A stretch of DNA of 64,000 nucleotides from Nitrospirota bacterium (GCA_021811105.1 JAJZPM010000003.1:186001-250000), one strand, 5' to 3'. Counted from the stretch's first letter, positions 1 through 9,499 are shown. The notes: generated from the letters alone by a model not told the origin. Program-made: numbers and translations.

Positions 1-68
1 CCCAGCAGAAGCACAGGGACCACCACAAAGGCGATCAGCAAGAGGACTATCTTAAGTTTGATCGACAT
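1..68 (-). CDS. N-terminus of a membrane protein (truncated by window edge)
   Basis: Read on the - strand from an ATG at 66-68, the frame stays open to the window edge and gives 22 residues: a short basic start (MSIKLK) followed by an uninterrupted hydrophobic stretch (IVLLLIAFVVVPVLLL). That is a single membrane segment or uncleaved signal anchor, of the kind seen at the start of sensor kinases and chemoreceptors. The family cannot be named from so little. It would be divergent from iorA, with about 170 bp of shared upstream region. Confidence 0.5.
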   Translation of the reverse strand, partial: MSIKLKIVLLLIAFVVVPVLLL

Positions 69-188
69 TGTCTCTCGAAGCGGTCTCCTCAATCCGGCAA
101 GGGAAACCTTTATCATTATACCTTATCGCAATTCACGCGTTACAGCAGCGGCAACGGGACTACTGCCATACTTAAACCTAACGCGGGT

Positions 189-205
189 GCATATTGAAAA
201 TATGC
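189..205. promoter_or_regulatory. Perfect inverted repeat upstream of iorA (possible operator)
   Basis: GCATATT-GAA-AATATGC is a perfect 7-bp inverted repeat about 35 bp before the iorA start, in the divergent intergenic region. A weak -35-like TTGAAA lies inside it. The symmetry and position fit a repressor or activator site, but nothing identifies the regulator; a chance palindrome is possible. Confidence 0.25.
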
Positions 206-239
206 CTCCGGTGTGATAACCTAAATTTCTTGCTTGGTT

Positions 240-2069
240 ATGAAGAAAACAAGGTCTGACAAAGAAAAAATGCTCCTCTCCGGAAACGAGGCCCTTGCCC
301 TCGCCGCCTTCGAGGCGGGGGTAAAAGTTGCATCAGCCTATCCCGGGACACCTTCCACCGAAATCCTCGAAAACCTGTCACGGTACGAGGGCGTCTACAC
401 CGAGTGGGCGCCGAACGAGAAAGTGGCGTTCGAAGTCGCGCTTGGCGCCTCTTTTGCGGGAGTGAGAGCGCTTGCGACGATGAAACACGTCGGCCTCAAC
501 GTCGCCGCCGATCCGCTCTTCACCGCCGCCTATACCGGTGTCAGGGGCGGCCTCGTTCTCATCGTCGCGGACGACCCGGACATGCACAGCTCCCAGAACG
601 AGCAGGACAGCCGGAATTACGCGTTTGCCGCCAAGGTGCCGATGCTCGAACCCTCCGACGCTGCGGAGGCGAAGGATTTCCTCAAATCCGCATACCGCAT
701 AAGCGAGGAATTCGATACGCCCGTGCTCCTGAAGAGTTCGACCCGCGTGTCCCATGTCAAGGGCGTGGTGACGACAGACGGCACCGAGACTTCCTCCGTT
801 ACACCGGGTATCGAGAAAATGCCCGAGAAGTTCGTCATGCTCCCTGCCAACGCGAGAAAGCGGCGGATCGAGCTCGCGGCCCGCATGGAGAGACTGCGGG
901 ACTTCAGCGAGACCTACAGCGGTAACCGGACCGAATGGGGCGACAGGAAGCGGTGCTTCATCACCTCGGGCGTCTCGTATTTATACGTGAAGGAAGTTTT
1001 TCCGGAGGCCTCCGTGCTGAAACTCGGCATGGTGTGGCCCCTTCCCGGGAAGATGATCAAAGAGTTTGCCGGCAAGGTGGAGGAGGTCTTCATCGTCGAG
1101 GAACTCGATCCTTTCCTTGAGCTGCATATCAGGGCGATGGGCATCGCCTGCAGGGGCAAGGACCTGGTCCCGGCGATAGGCGAGCTCAACCCCACGATCG
1201 TGCGCCAGTCGATCACAGGGAAAAAGGCGGAAGGGATCTTCGAGCCTGCAGCGATTCCCATGCGTCCGCCGAACCTCTGCCCTGGCTGTCCCCACCGCGG
1301 CATCTTTTACGCAATCTCGAAACTCGGGGCCTTCGTCACCGGCGATATCGGCTGCTATACGCTGGCAGCGCTTAAGCCGCTTTCGGCGATGGACACCTGC
1401 GTATGCATGGGAGCGGGGATAGGGAACGCCCACGGCATGGCAAAGGCGCTCGGCAAAGAAGGGCTCGGGAAGATCGTAGCGGTCATCGGCGACTCGACAT
1501 TTTTCCATTCCGGCATCACCGGGCTCATCGATATCGTCTTTAACAGGGGCGATTCGACCGTCGTCATCCTCGACAACCGGACCACCGGTATGACCGGGCA
1601 CCAGCCCCACCCTGCCTCGGGAATGACGATCACGGGCGATCCGACTGTCGCCGTCGATATCGGGGCGCTATGCAGGGCGGTGGGCGTAAAACATGTCAGG
1701 ACAGTCAACCCCCATGACATCGTGGAATGCGGAAAAGTCCTCAAGGAGGAGATCGAACGGCCCGAACCCTCCGTTATCATCACCAAGGCCCCCTGCGTCT
1801 TGCTGCCCGAGATGAAGAAACGGAAAGACAAGAAGCTCTACGTCGTTGTCTCCGGGAAGTGCACCGGCTGCAGGTCATGCCTCAAACTCGGCTGTCCGGC
1901 AATAGAATGGGTCCCGCTCACCGAGGAAGAGGCGAAACAGAAGGGCTGCAAAGCGAAACAGAAGGGATATTCGCAGATCAATGCGGTCCTATGCGACGGC
2001 TGCGGCCAGTGCGCGCCGCTCTGCAAGTTCAAGGCGATAGTTGTGGAAGGGGAAGGGAGCGATGAGTAA
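240..2069 (+). CDS. iorA: Indolepyruvate:ferredoxin oxidoreductase, alpha subunit
   Basis: This is the large subunit of the oxygen-sensitive enzyme that decarboxylates arylpyruvates (from Trp, Phe, Tyr transamination) to arylacetyl-CoA and reduces ferredoxin, in the cytoplasm. About 609 residues is the usual family length. The N-terminal oxidoreductase domain carries YPGTPSTE; the thiamine-diphosphate domain holds GDIGCYTL, GAGIGNAHG and GDSTFFHSG. The C-terminal 70 residues are a ferredoxin domain with two four-Cys clusters (CTGCRSC...CP and CDGCGQC...C). The ATG at 240 was preferred to a TTG at 234; neither has a clear ribosome-binding site, and ATG 270 (MLLSGNEAL) is also possible. It overlaps iorB by 8 bp. 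Confidence 0.95.
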   Translation: MKKTRSDKEKMLLSGNEALALAAFEAGVKVASAYPGTPSTEILENLSRYEGVYTEWAPNEKVAFEVALGASFAGVRALATMKHVGLNVAADPLFTAAYTGVRGGLVLIVADDPDMHSSQNEQDSRNYAFAAKVPMLEPSDAAEAKDFLKSAYRISEEFDTPVLLKSSTRVSHVKGVVTTDGTETSSVTPGIEKMPEKFVMLPANARKRRIELAARMERLRDFSETYSGNRTEWGDRKRCFITSGVSYLYVKEVFPEASVLKLGMVWPLPGKMIKEFAGKVEEVFIVEELDPFLELHIRAMGIACRGKDLVPAIGELNPTIVRQSITGKKAEGIFEPAAIPMRPPNLCPGCPHRGIFYAISKLGAFVTGDIGCYTLAALKPLSAMDTCVCMGAGIGNAHGMAKALGKEGLGKIVAVIGDSTFFHSGITGLIDIVFNRGDSTVVILDNRTTGMTGHQPHPASGMTITGDPTVAVDIGALCRAVGVKHVRTVNPHDIVECGKVLKEEIERPEPSVIITKAPCVLLPEMKKRKDKKLYVVVSGKCTGCRSCLKLGCPAIEWVPLTEEEAKQKGCKAKQKGYSQINAVLCDGCGQCAPLCKFKAIVVEGEGSDE

Positions 2070-2709
2070 CCCCTCCCGAATGCTCATGAAACAATCCGGT
2101 AACATCCTCCTCTGCGGCGTAGGCGGTCAGGGCATCCTCCTTGCGAGCGAGGTCCTTTCATCCGTCCTTCTTAAGGCGGGGTATGACGTAAAACAGAGCG
2201 AGGTCCACGGCATGGCCCAGCGGGGCGGGTCGGTGGTCTCCCATATCCGCTACGGAGGAAAGGTATATTCGCCGCTCATCGAGCCGGGCACCGCAGACAC
2301 CACCGTTTCCTTCGAACTCCTCGAGGCGCTCCGCTACCTCCCCTTTTACCGCAGGGACGGCACCATTATCGTTAATACCCAGAAGATCCTGCCCTCCCCC
2401 GTTGCATCGGGGATGGCCACCTATCCTGATGATGTGCTCGATCAGCTTACCGCGCTGGAACTGTCGGTGCATCCGGTTAACGCCTTCGAGATCGCCGCAG
2501 CTGCGGGAGAAAAGAGGGCGGCAAACATGGTCCTGCTGGGCGCACTTTCGGCCTTCCTGCCGGTGAAGGAGGAACTTTTTCTTGATACGGTGGAAGGCAG
2601 GGTCCCGGAGAAATTCAGAAAGGCGAATCTGGAGGCCTTCAGAAGAGGCAGGGAAGCGGCTTCAATTAAAAAAACTCGAAACGTAAAAGGCAATGACGAA
2701 GGTTCATAG
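2062..2709 (+). CDS. iorB: Indolepyruvate:ferredoxin oxidoreductase, beta subunit
   Basis: This is the small gamma-type subunit that pairs with IorA. The start GNILLCGVGGQGILLASEV is the hallmark of the family, followed by SEVHGMAQRGG. The ATG at 2062 lies inside the end of iorA (ATGAGTAA overlap) with a purine-rich GGAAGGGGAAGGG before it, so the pair is translationally coupled. About 215 residues. The final dozen residues (KTRNVKGNDEGS) look like a loose tail. Together the two subunits make arylacetyl-CoA that the flanking PaaK ligases would also make from free acids. Confidence 0.93.
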   Translation: MSNPSRMLMKQSGNILLCGVGGQGILLASEVLSSVLLKAGYDVKQSEVHGMAQRGGSVVSHIRYGGKVYSPLIEPGTADTTVSFELLEALRYLPFYRRDGTIIVNTQKILPSPVASGMATYPDDVLDQLTALELSVHPVNAFEIAAAAGEKRAANMVLLGALSAFLPVKEELFLDTVEGRVPEKFRKANLEAFRRGREAASIKKTRNVKGNDEGS

Positions 2710-2730
2710 TGGTCAAACGGGTCTACATAA

Positions 2731-2770
2731 CTCCCCCGCCCTCTGTTAGCTTAAGAGGGGGTTGGGGGGG
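2731..2770. repeat. GC-rich hairpin between iorB and paaK
   Basis: CCCTCT (2739-2744) pairs with AGAGGG (2754-2759) around a 9-base loop, and C-rich and G-rich outer arms (2731-2737, 2762-2770) can extend the stem. The core resembles the CCTCTTTGCTAAAG-type palindromes near 31.2 kb and 58.3 kb. There is no T-run, so it is more likely a dispersed repeat or mRNA-processing hairpin than a classical terminator. Confidence 0.45.
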
Positions 2771-2852
2771 CGTCATTTGTGATAGATGCAGTCACCTTGC
2801 TTAATGCACCATTCAGGAACGAAGCAACCATTTTACGGAGGTGAAGTCCGGC

Positions 2853-4154
2853 ATGATATGGAATGAGGAATTCGAGACACTGCCTCGCGAGGCGCTGGAG
2901 GCCCTTCAACTGAAAAGGCTGAAGAGCCTCGTCGAAAGGGTCTATACTGCGGTACCCTACTACCGCAAGAAGATGGAGGCGGCGGGGGTGACACCCTCCG
3001 ACATCAGGGAACTCGGGGATTTGAGAAGGCTCCCCTTCACGACAAAAGAAGACCTCAGGTTAAACTATCCCTTCGGTCTCTTCGCCGTCCCGTTCGAACA
3101 GGTGGTCAGGATACACGCCTCTTCCGGCACGACCGGGAAGCCTACGGTCGTCGGCTATACAAAAAAGGATATCGAGTCCTGGGCCGAACTCATGGCGAGG
3201 ACCCTTTCCTGCGGAGGCGCTCACCGGGGCGACGTGGTGCATAACGCGTACGGATACGGCCTTTTCACCGGCGGACTCGGCGCACATTACGGCGCGGAAA
3301 GACTCGGCGCGGCCGTCATCCCGATATCGGGGGGCAATTCGAAACGCCAGATCATGATCATGCAGGATTTCGGCTCGACCGTGCTCATGTGTACGCCGTC
3401 ATACGCCCTGAACCTCGCGGACGTCATGAAAGACATGAACGTGGACCCAAAAACGCTGAAGCTCCGCGTCGGGTTGTTCGGCGCCGAACCATGGTCGGAG
3501 AAGATAAGAGAAGAGATCGAAAAGAGGCTGAACATTAATGCCATTGACATCTTCGGCCTGAGCGAGGTGATGGGCCCCGGGGTCGCAAGCGAGTGCATCG
3601 AGGAAAAACATGGTCTGCATGTCTTCGAAGACTTTTTTATTCCGGAGATCATCAACCCCGAGACGGGCGAGCCTCTTCCCCCCGGGGAGCGCGGGGAACT
3701 CGTTTTTACCACGCTGACGAAAGAGGCGTTTCCGGTGATACGCTACCGGACTAAGGACCTCTCAAGACTTATTTCAGAACCCTGCAGATGCGGAAGGACC
3801 TTTTGCCGGATGGAGAGGATCACCGGAAGGACAGACGACATGCTGATCATCAGGGGAGTCAACGTCTTTCCTTCGCAGATCGAGCACGTGCTGATGAGCA
3901 TCGAGGGGGTAGAACCCCACTACCAGATCATCGTCAACCGGGAAGGGGCCCTCGACATCATGGAGGTCCAGGTGGAGGTGAGCGAGGAGATATTCTCGGA
4001 CGAGGTGAAGGTGCTCGAAAGGCTGGGGAGACGCATCGAACGGGAGATCAAGGACCTGCTCGGGATATCATGCAAGATCAAACTTGTCGAGCCGAAGACC
4101 ATCCAAAGGAGCGAAGGCAAGGCCAAGCGGGTGATAGACAACAGGAAATTATAA
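2853..4154 (+). CDS. paaK: Phenylacetate-CoA ligase family protein (first copy)
   Basis: This AMP-forming ligase activates phenylacetate or another arylacetate to its CoA thioester. About 433 residues, normal for PaaK. It shows the adenylate-forming P-loop [15 protein letters not shown], the substrate-region [20 protein letters not shown], the [12 protein letters not shown] motif and the C-terminal hinge [16 protein letters not shown]. The ATG at 2853 was chosen because GGAGGTGA sits 8 bases upstream and the N-terminus then aligns with the paralogue at 9500 (MIW/MYW). Placed just after iorAB, it fits arylacetate reactivation or, run in reverse, energy recovery; direction is inference. Confidence 0.92.
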   Translation: MIWNEEFETLPREALEALQLKRLKSLVERVYTAVPYYRKKMEAAGVTPSDIRELGDLRRLPFTTKEDLRLNYPFGLFAVPFEQVVRIHASSGTTGKPTVVGYTKKDIESWAELMARTLSCGGAHRGDVVHNAYGYGLFTGGLGAHYGAERLGAAVIPISGGNSKRQIMIMQDFGSTVLMCTPSYALNLADVMKDMNVDPKTLKLRVGLFGAEPWSEKIREEIEKRLNINAIDIFGLSEVMGPGVASECIEEKHGLHVFEDFFIPEIINPETGEPLPPGERGELVFTTLTKEAFPVIRYRTKDLSRLISEPCRCGRTFCRMERITGRTDDMLIIRGVNVFPSQIEHVLMSIEGVEPHYQIIVNREGALDIMEVQVEVSEEIFSDEVKVLERLGRRIEREIKDLLGISCKIKLVEPKTIQRSEGKAKRVIDNRKL

Positions 4155-4156
4155 CC

Positions 4157-4224
4157 GGGTAACAGGTAATAGGTGATGGGTGATTTTGGTTTTTCCTATG
4201 ACCTATGACCGATAGCCTATGACC
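4157..4224. repeat. Degenerate 7-9 bp tandem repeats, partly self-complementary
   Basis: GGTAACAGGTAATAGGTGATGGGTGA (given here as variants of GGTRATAGG) on the left is followed by variants of CTATGACC on the right. The two halves are roughly reverse complements, so the transcript could fold. Such GGTGATAGG tracts are low-complexity intergenic repeats; no function is evident. The tract lies between paaK and the ACT gene. Confidence 0.5.
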
Positions 4225-4243
4225 TTTTTATTAAGGGGGTTTT

Positions 4244-4675
4244 ATGAAAGTCGAGCAGATATCGATATTCCTTGAAAACAAGTCGGGCAGGCTTGCCGAT
4301 GTGGCGGAGGTCCTTGCGAAGGCGGGGATCAACATACGCGCCCTCTCGCTGGCGGACACGACCGATTTCGGCATCCTGAGGCTTATCGTCAACGACACGG
4401 AGAAGGCGAAGCAGGTGTTGAAGGACAATGGCTTCACCGTCGGCAAGACCGAGGTGATCGCGGTCGAAGTCCCGGACAGGCCCGGCGGTCTCGGCCATAT
4501 CCTGACCGTCATGAAGGAGCAGGGAATAAACGTGGAGTACATGTACGCCTTCGTGCAGCGGTCAGGCGGCAACGCGGTCATCATCTTCCGTTTCGATGAG
4601 ATCGAGAAGGCGATCGCAGCACTGCAGAAGTCCGGCGTGGTGATCCTGAAAGGCGAAGAAGTGTATGCCCTGTGA
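4244..4675 (+). CDS. Tandem ACT-domain protein
   Basis: This 143-residue cytoplasmic protein consists of two ACT domains, about residues 4-70 ([19 protein letters not shown]) and 72-140 ([19 protein letters not shown]). ACT domains bind amino acids and act as regulatory sensors. Stand-alone double-ACT proteins commonly sit beside PaaK and IorAB genes, so it probably senses an aromatic or branched amino acid and modulates the neighbouring enzymes; the ligand is not deducible. No DNA-binding or catalytic domain is attached. It precedes livK by 45 bp. Confidence 0.88.
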   Translation: MKVEQISIFLENKSGRLADVAEVLAKAGINIRALSLADTTDFGILRLIVNDTEKAKQVLKDNGFTVGKTEVIAVEVPDRPGGLGHILTVMKEQGINVEYMYAFVQRSGGNAVIIFRFDEIEKAIAALQKSGVVILKGEEVYAL

Positions 4676-4720
4676 GAATTAGCGTGAGCATTTATTTCAA
4701 TCCATAAAGGAGGAAAGAGC

Positions 4721-5869
4721 ATGAAGGCAGTAACGTTCGTTATGGTAAGCATCCTGTGCATTCTTATGATGGCGGCTTCACCGGTCCTGGCGGCCGACAC
4801 CATCAAGGTCGGCGCGATACTGGCAGTGACCGGGCCGGCGTCCTTCCTCGGCGCACCTGAGGCCAAGACGCTTGAGATGATGACTGAGGAGATCAACAGA
4901 AAAGGCGGGATAATGGGCAAGAAGATCGACCTCATTATCAAGGATTCGGGCGCCAGCCCGGAAAAGGCGCTCTCCTTTGCGAAACAGCTGATCGAGGAGG
5001 ACAAGGTCCTTGCGATCATCGGGCCTTCCACGAGCGGCGAGACGATGAAGATCAAGAACGTTGCAGAAGAAGGAAAGACGATCCTGCTCTCCTGCGCTGC
5101 AGCGGAAGTTATCGTAAACCCCGTGGCGAAGTACGTATTCAAGACCCCCCAGAATGACAGCTTTGCGGTCATCAAGATCTTCGATCAGATGAAGAAAATG
5201 AAGATCTCGAAGATCGGGGTGCTTTCTAGCAACACCGGCTTCGGCCAGGCGGGCAAGGCGCAGATCGAAAAAATGGCCCCCGAGCACCAGATCCAGATAG
5301 TGGCCAACGAGGTCTATGACAAGGCGGCCACCGACCTTACCGCAGAGGTGACGAAGGTAAAGGCCTCAGGCGCCCAGGCGATCGTCAACTGGTCGATCGA
5401 GCCTGCGCAGGCGATCGTCATCAAAAACGCCCGCCAGATCGGCTTCAAGGGTCCGATCTTCCAGAGCCACGGCTTCGGCAATATCAAGTATGTCCAGGCG
5501 GCAGGACCGGCGGCGGACGGTGTCATATTCCCTGCGGGCAGGCTGCTCGTCGCCAACGAGCTTCCGAAGAGCAACAAGCAGAAGGCGGTCCTTATGGCCT
5601 ATAAAAAAGACTACGAGAGAAGGTTCAAGGAAGACGCGAGCACCTTCGGCGGCCACGCCTACGACGCGATGCTCATCCTGACCAAGGCGATCGAGAAGGC
5701 GCACAGCACCAATGAGGAGGCGGTTCGGAACGCCATCGAGAACCTGAAGGGCGTGGTCGGCACCGGGGGCATCTTCAATTTCTCGCCCCAGGACCACAAC
5801 GGCCTGTCGATCGGCTCGTTCGAGATGCTTACCGTCAAGAAAGGCAAGTTCGTCCCTCTCGGCAAGTAA
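4721..5869 (+). CDS. livK: Branched-chain-type amino acid ABC transporter, substrate-binding protein
   Basis: This is the periplasmic binding protein of a Liv (HAAT) importer, 382 residues. A cleavable signal peptide (hydrophobic to about residue 24, ending VLAA) is followed by the type-I periplasmic-binding fold starting IKVGAILAVTGPASFLG, with IIGPSTSGETM and the C-terminal TFGGHAYDAM typical of the family. A strong AAAGGAGG precedes the ATG. Ligand specificity cannot be read directly, but the setting among iorAB and paaK genes suggests aromatic or branched amino acids or aryl acids. A strong hairpin separates it from livH. Confidence 0.93.
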   Translation: MKAVTFVMVSILCILMMAASPVLAADTIKVGAILAVTGPASFLGAPEAKTLEMMTEEINRKGGIMGKKIDLIIKDSGASPEKALSFAKQLIEEDKVLAIIGPSTSGETMKIKNVAEEGKTILLSCAAAEVIVNPVAKYVFKTPQNDSFAVIKIFDQMKKMKISKIGVLSSNTGFGQAGKAQIEKMAPEHQIQIVANEVYDKAATDLTAEVTKVKASGAQAIVNWSIEPAQAIVIKNARQIGFKGPIFQSHGFGNIKYVQAAGPAADGVIFPAGRLLVANELPKSNKQKAVLMAYKKDYERRFKEDASTFGGHAYDAMLILTKAIEKAHSTNEEAVRNAIENLKGVVGTGGIFNFSPQDHNGLSIGSFEMLTVKKGKFVPLGK

Positions 5870-5893
5870 GCGACCTGCAGCGAGGCAATGCAT

Positions 5894-5924
5894 CGGGAGT
5901 GTCCGCACATAGCGGATACTCCCG
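5894..5924 (+). terminator. Strong intra-operon stem-loop after livK
   Basis: A 13-bp stem with one G-U pair (CGGGAGTGTCCGC / GCGGATACTCCCG) closes a 5-base loop, 25 bp after the livK stop. It is followed by ATTGTTTG rather than a clean T-run. It is well placed to act as a partial terminator or 3' RNA stabiliser that keeps the binding protein in excess over the permease, a common arrangement in binding-protein operons. Confidence 0.7.
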
Positions 5925-5942
5925 ATTGTTTGAAAGAGAAAG

Positions 5943-6833
5943 ATGAATTTTGACCTTTTTTTCCAATATATAGTCGCGGGAATCACCTACGGAACGATCT
6001 ATGCGGTCGTTGCCATAGGATTCAATATCATCTATAACGCCACCGGCATCATCAATTTTGCGCAGGGTGAATTCGTGATGCTCGGCGGGATGACCGCCGT
6101 CACGCTCCTTCGCTACCTTCCCCTGCCCGTTGCGGTCCTCGCGGCGATGATCATCACCATGCTCGTCGGCGGCCTGATCGAGATACTTTTCATACGCTGG
6201 CTCTACAAGCCTTCCGTGCTCAGGATGATCATCATCACGATCGGGCTGTCGATACTCATACGCGAGACCGCGCTCCATATCTGGGGGGAAGGAGTAAAGG
6301 CCCTGCCCTATTTCACCGGCACGTCGGTAAGCTCGATCAAACTCGGCGGCGTCTTCATCTCGCCCCAGGTGCTCTGGGTCGTCGGGATCAGCGCCGTGAT
6401 GGTAGCGCTCCTGAACGTCTTCTTCAGCTATACGATCACGGGACGGCAGATGCGGGCCTGCTCCGTAAACCGCGATGCCGCAAGGCTCTGCGGTATCAAC
6501 GCAAAAAACATGGTGACGCTTTCCTTCATGCTGAGCGCCGCGATAGGAGCACTGGGCGGCTGCATCGTCTCTCCTATCACCTATGTGCAGTACGACAGCG
6601 GGACACCGCTTGCGATAAAGGGCTTCACCGTGGCGATCCTCGGCGGACTCGGCAACAGCGTTGCAGCGGTAGCTGCAGGGCTCGTACTCGGCATACTCGA
6701 GTCCTTCAGCATCTGGGTGATGCCGGCCGCCTACAAGGACGTTATCTCTATCTCGATCCTCCTCCTCATCCTTTTCGTCAGGCCGAGCGGCCTTTTCGGC
6801 AGCAAAGAGGCCGGGGACCTGAAGGAGTTTTGA
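5943..6833 (+). CDS. livH: Branched-chain-type amino acid ABC transporter permease LivH
   Basis: This inner-membrane permease has 296 residues, with about eight hydrophobic segments. The N-terminus contains GITYGTIYAVVAIGFN and the family-typical NFAQGEFVMLGG; later TGRQMRACSVNRDAARLCGI forms the cytoplasmic loop that contacts the ATPase, and FTVAILGGLGNSV is near the C-terminus. Its TGA overlaps the livM ATG by one base, so the two permeases are co-translated. Confidence 0.93.
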   Translation: MNFDLFFQYIVAGITYGTIYAVVAIGFNIIYNATGIINFAQGEFVMLGGMTAVTLLRYLPLPVAVLAAMIITMLVGGLIEILFIRWLYKPSVLRMIIITIGLSILIRETALHIWGEGVKALPYFTGTSVSSIKLGGVFISPQVLWVVGISAVMVALLNVFFSYTITGRQMRACSVNRDAARLCGINAKNMVTLSFMLSAAIGALGGCIVSPITYVQYDSGTPLAIKGFTVAILGGLGNSVAAVAAGLVLGILESFSIWVMPAAYKDVISISILLLILFVRPSGLFGSKEAGDLKEF

Positions 6834-7909
6834 TGCGCTCCCGCATACACTTCGCTCTTTTCGGTCTTGTCGCGGCGGTAATCGCGGTCCAGCAGGTCAC
6901 CGCATACACCGGTTCGGAGTATTATCTTACCCAGCTCACGATGTCGGCGTATTATTCGCTCGTCATCGTCGGGCTCTGTCTCCTGATGGGGTACGCGGGC
7001 CAGATCTCTCTCGGCCACGCCGGTTTCTTCGCAATCGGAGGGTATATCTCCGCCTTTCTCACGACGCATGATCTCTCGCCGCTGAAAGACGGCGGCATTG
7101 TCGCCTTCCTTTCGAAGGCCGGCCTGCTCTCACAAAGGACGGACCTCTATGGCGGCCAGCTCCTGACCGTCCAGCCCTGGGCCGCCTGCATCATAGCGAT
7201 ATTCGCAACAGTCGTCATCGCGTACATTGTGGGGGGGCCGGTGCTGAGACTGAAGGGCCATTATCTTGCGATGGCAACTCTCGGTTTCGGGACGATCATT
7301 TACCGGATCGCAATCGGGACAACAGCCCTTGGCGCCGCGGACGGTCTTTCGGACGTTCCGCCCTTCAGGCTCCTTCCTTTCCTTGAAGTAAGCGGCGAGA
7401 TGTCCGACAGGGTCCAGAATTATTATATCGCCTGGGGACTCGTCATCCTTGCGGTTCTTTTTTCGCTGAATATCATCCATTCCCGCATCGGGAGGGCCCT
7501 GCGGTCGATCCACGGGGCCGAGGACGCGGCAAATGCCATGGGTATCGACACGGCGCGGTACAAGCTGAACACTTTCGTGCTGAGTGCAGTGTTCGCATCG
7601 GTGGCAGGCGTCTTTCTGACCCATTACAACGGCGGCATAGGGCCGTCAGAGGCGTCGATCATGAAGTCGGTCCGATACGTGGCGATCGTCGCGGTCGGGG
7701 GCATGGCCAACCTCTGGGGCGCGCTCGTCATGGGGACCCTGCTGAACTTCCTCTCCCTCCGCGGCTACCTCGGCACATACGACGACGCGGTCTTCGGGGG
7801 CATCCTGATCATCATCATGCTTTTCGTACCCCAGGGCCTGCTCCATATCGATGTCTTCCGGGGCCTAAGGGGTTTTTTCCTGCGAAGACCGGCTGAAAAG
7901 GAGACTTGA
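6833..7909 (+). CDS. livM: Branched-chain-type amino acid ABC transporter permease LivM
   Basis: This second permease subunit has about 358 residues and many membrane segments. It carries YAGQISLGHAGFFAIGGYI, the LivM counterpart of the LivH glutamine-glycine motif, and GRALRSIHGAEDAANAMGID as the coupling loop. The ATG at 6833 (in TGATG) has AAGGAG 6 bases upstream and is preferred to the TTG one codon earlier. Its stop again overlaps the next gene by one base. Confidence 0.92.
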   Translation: MRSRIHFALFGLVAAVIAVQQVTAYTGSEYYLTQLTMSAYYSLVIVGLCLLMGYAGQISLGHAGFFAIGGYISAFLTTHDLSPLKDGGIVAFLSKAGLLSQRTDLYGGQLLTVQPWAACIIAIFATVVIAYIVGGPVLRLKGHYLAMATLGFGTIIYRIAIGTTALGAADGLSDVPPFRLLPFLEVSGEMSDRVQNYYIAWGLVILAVLFSLNIIHSRIGRALRSIHGAEDAANAMGIDTARYKLNTFVLSAVFASVAGVFLTHYNGGIGPSEASIMKSVRYVAIVAVGGMANLWGALVMGTLLNFLSLRGYLGTYDDAVFGGILIIIMLFVPQGLLHIDVFRGLRGFFLRRPAEKET

Positions 7910-8676
7910 TGCAACTCCTCGAGGTGAAAGACGTAGGCAAGCGGTTCGGTGGCCTTCAGGCGGTCAGCAGGGTGAGCTTCAGCGTCAGAAAGGATACGAT
8001 CAAGGCCCTCATAGGTCCGAACGGCGCCGGAAAAACAACGCTCTTCAACCTGATCTCGGGATTCCTGACTCCCGATAGCGGGACGATCCTTTTCCATGAC
8101 CGGCCGGTCCAGGGACTCAGGCCCTTCGAGATCGCGGCGAAGGGCATGGCCCGCACCTTCCAGCATATCAGGCTGTTTCCGGAGATGACGTCCCTCGAAA
8201 ATGTCATGATCGGCAGACATATCCACGGCAAGTCGGGGTTCCTGTCTGCGATGCTCGACCTCCCACGGACACGACGGGAAGACCGGGGTGCAAGGGAGAA
8301 GGCCCTTGAACTGATGGATTTTCTCGGGATAGCGGGGCTTGCGGGGCACGAAGCGACAAGCCTTTCTTACGGACAACAGCGGCTGGTCGAACTGGCGCGG
8401 GGTCTTGCCTGCGAGCCGGCACTGCTCCTTCTCGACGAACCTGCGGCAGGTCTGAACATGCGCGAGACCGCGGAAATGGCGTCCCTGATATCCAGGATTC
8501 GCGACAGGGGCGTTACGATCCTGCTCGTCGAGCATGATATGTCTCTCGTCATGAATATCTCCGATGAGATCATCGTCCTGAATTACGGAGAGAAGATCGC
8601 CGACGACGTGCCTCTCACGATCCAGAAAAACGAGGATGTCATCCGCATATACCTGGGCGGTGATGGAGATGCTTAA
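7909..8676 (+). CDS. livG: Branched-chain-type amino acid ABC transporter ATP-binding protein LivG
   Basis: This cytoplasmic ATPase has about 255 residues. Walker A is GPNGAGKTT, the signature is LSYGQQRLVELAR, Walker B is LLLDEPAAGLN and the switch His lies in LLVEHDM. LivG-specific features are the long insert after RTFQHIRLFPEMTSLENVM. The ATG at 7909 overlaps the livM stop (TGATG). Confidence 0.94.
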   Translation: MQLLEVKDVGKRFGGLQAVSRVSFSVRKDTIKALIGPNGAGKTTLFNLISGFLTPDSGTILFHDRPVQGLRPFEIAAKGMARTFQHIRLFPEMTSLENVMIGRHIHGKSGFLSAMLDLPRTRREDRGAREKALELMDFLGIAGLAGHEATSLSYGQQRLVELARGLACEPALLLLDEPAAGLNMRETAEMASLISRIRDRGVTILLVEHDMSLVMNISDEIIVLNYGEKIADDVPLTIQKNEDVIRIYLGGDGDA

Positions 8677-9406
8677 GATCAAAAACCTCGAGTCCGGATA
8701 TGGGAAACTGAGGGTATTGAGGAGGGTGACGATGCATGTTGCCCAGGGAGAAATCGTGACGATCATCGGTGCCAACGGCGCCGGAAAAACAACACTGCTC
8801 AGCACGATTTCCGGCCTTCTGAAACCGTCCGCGGGCGAGATCGCCTTTGATAAACAGGATATCAGCAGCACGCCGGCCGAGAAAGTGGTCTTCCTCGGCT
8901 GCTCGCTCGTCCCGGAGGGCAGGCAGGTCTTCTCCTCTATGACCGTGAAGGAGAACCTCGTGCTCGGCGCCTATGTGCACTACAGGAGAAACAAGAGGGA
9001 CCGTGTAAAAACGGGCATCGAGAAGGTGTACGGCCTTTTTCCAATCCTGAAGGAGCGGGAGAAGCAGCTCGCCGGGACATTGTCCGGCGGCGAACAGCAG
9101 ATGCTCGCGATCGGCCGGGCGCTCATGGCAGAGCCCAGGCTTATCATGATGGACGAGCCTTCGATGGGTCTGGCCCCGCTGATCGTGAAGAACATCTTCT
9201 CGATCATCGTAAAGCTTCGCGAAGAGGGCAATACCGTGCTTCTCGTCGAGCAGAACGCAAAGGCGGCGCTCGGGATCGCCGACAGGGGCTACGTCCTGGA
9301 GACGGGAAGGATCATCCTTCAGGGAACTGCCGAGGACCTGCTTTTGAACAAAGACGTGCAGAGGGCATATCTCGGCAGGGACCTCGATACGGAAACGACG
9401 TTATAG
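8663..9406 (+). CDS. livF: Branched-chain-type amino acid ABC transporter ATP-binding protein LivF
   Basis: This second ATPase of the importer has about 247 residues. Walker A is GANGAGKTT, the signature LSGGEQQMLAIGRAL, Walker B LIMMDEPSMGLAP, and LLVEQNA ends the switch region, all LivF-like. The start could be ATG 8663 or ATG 8669 (MLKIKNLESGYG); GGGCGG lies 2-8 bases ahead. It overlaps livG by 14 bp, completing a tightly coupled livHMGF unit. Confidence 0.92.
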   Translation: MEMLKIKNLESGYGKLRVLRRVTMHVAQGEIVTIIGANGAGKTTLLSTISGLLKPSAGEIAFDKQDISSTPAEKVVFLGCSLVPEGRQVFSSMTVKENLVLGAYVHYRRNKRDRVKTGIEKVYGLFPILKEREKQLAGTLSGGEQQMLAIGRALMAEPRLIMMDEPSMGLAPLIVKNIFSIIVKLREEGNTVLLVEQNAKAALGIADRGYVLETGRIILQGTAEDLLLNKDVQRAYLGRDLDTETTL

Positions 9407-9411
9407 ATTTC

Positions 9412-9472
9412 TGTAGGGGCGGCCCTGTGTTGCCGCCCTGATATCGGGCAGACAAACAGGTCTGCCCCTACA
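9412..9472. repeat. Short dispersed repeat with GTAGGGGC inverted ends
   Basis: The element begins TGTAGGGGC and ends GCCCCTACA, a 9-bp perfect inverted repeat, and contains inner pairing (GGGCAGAC with GTCTGCCC-like bases). A partial copy of the same GTAGGGGCGRCC...CTGTG...GCCG sequence lies at 31904-31937. It sits right after livF and could fold in the transcript, but its dispersal suggests a REP or MITE-type repeat. Confidence 0.6.
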
Positions 9473-9499
9473 TCCCTGTATTTTACATCGGAGGAAACT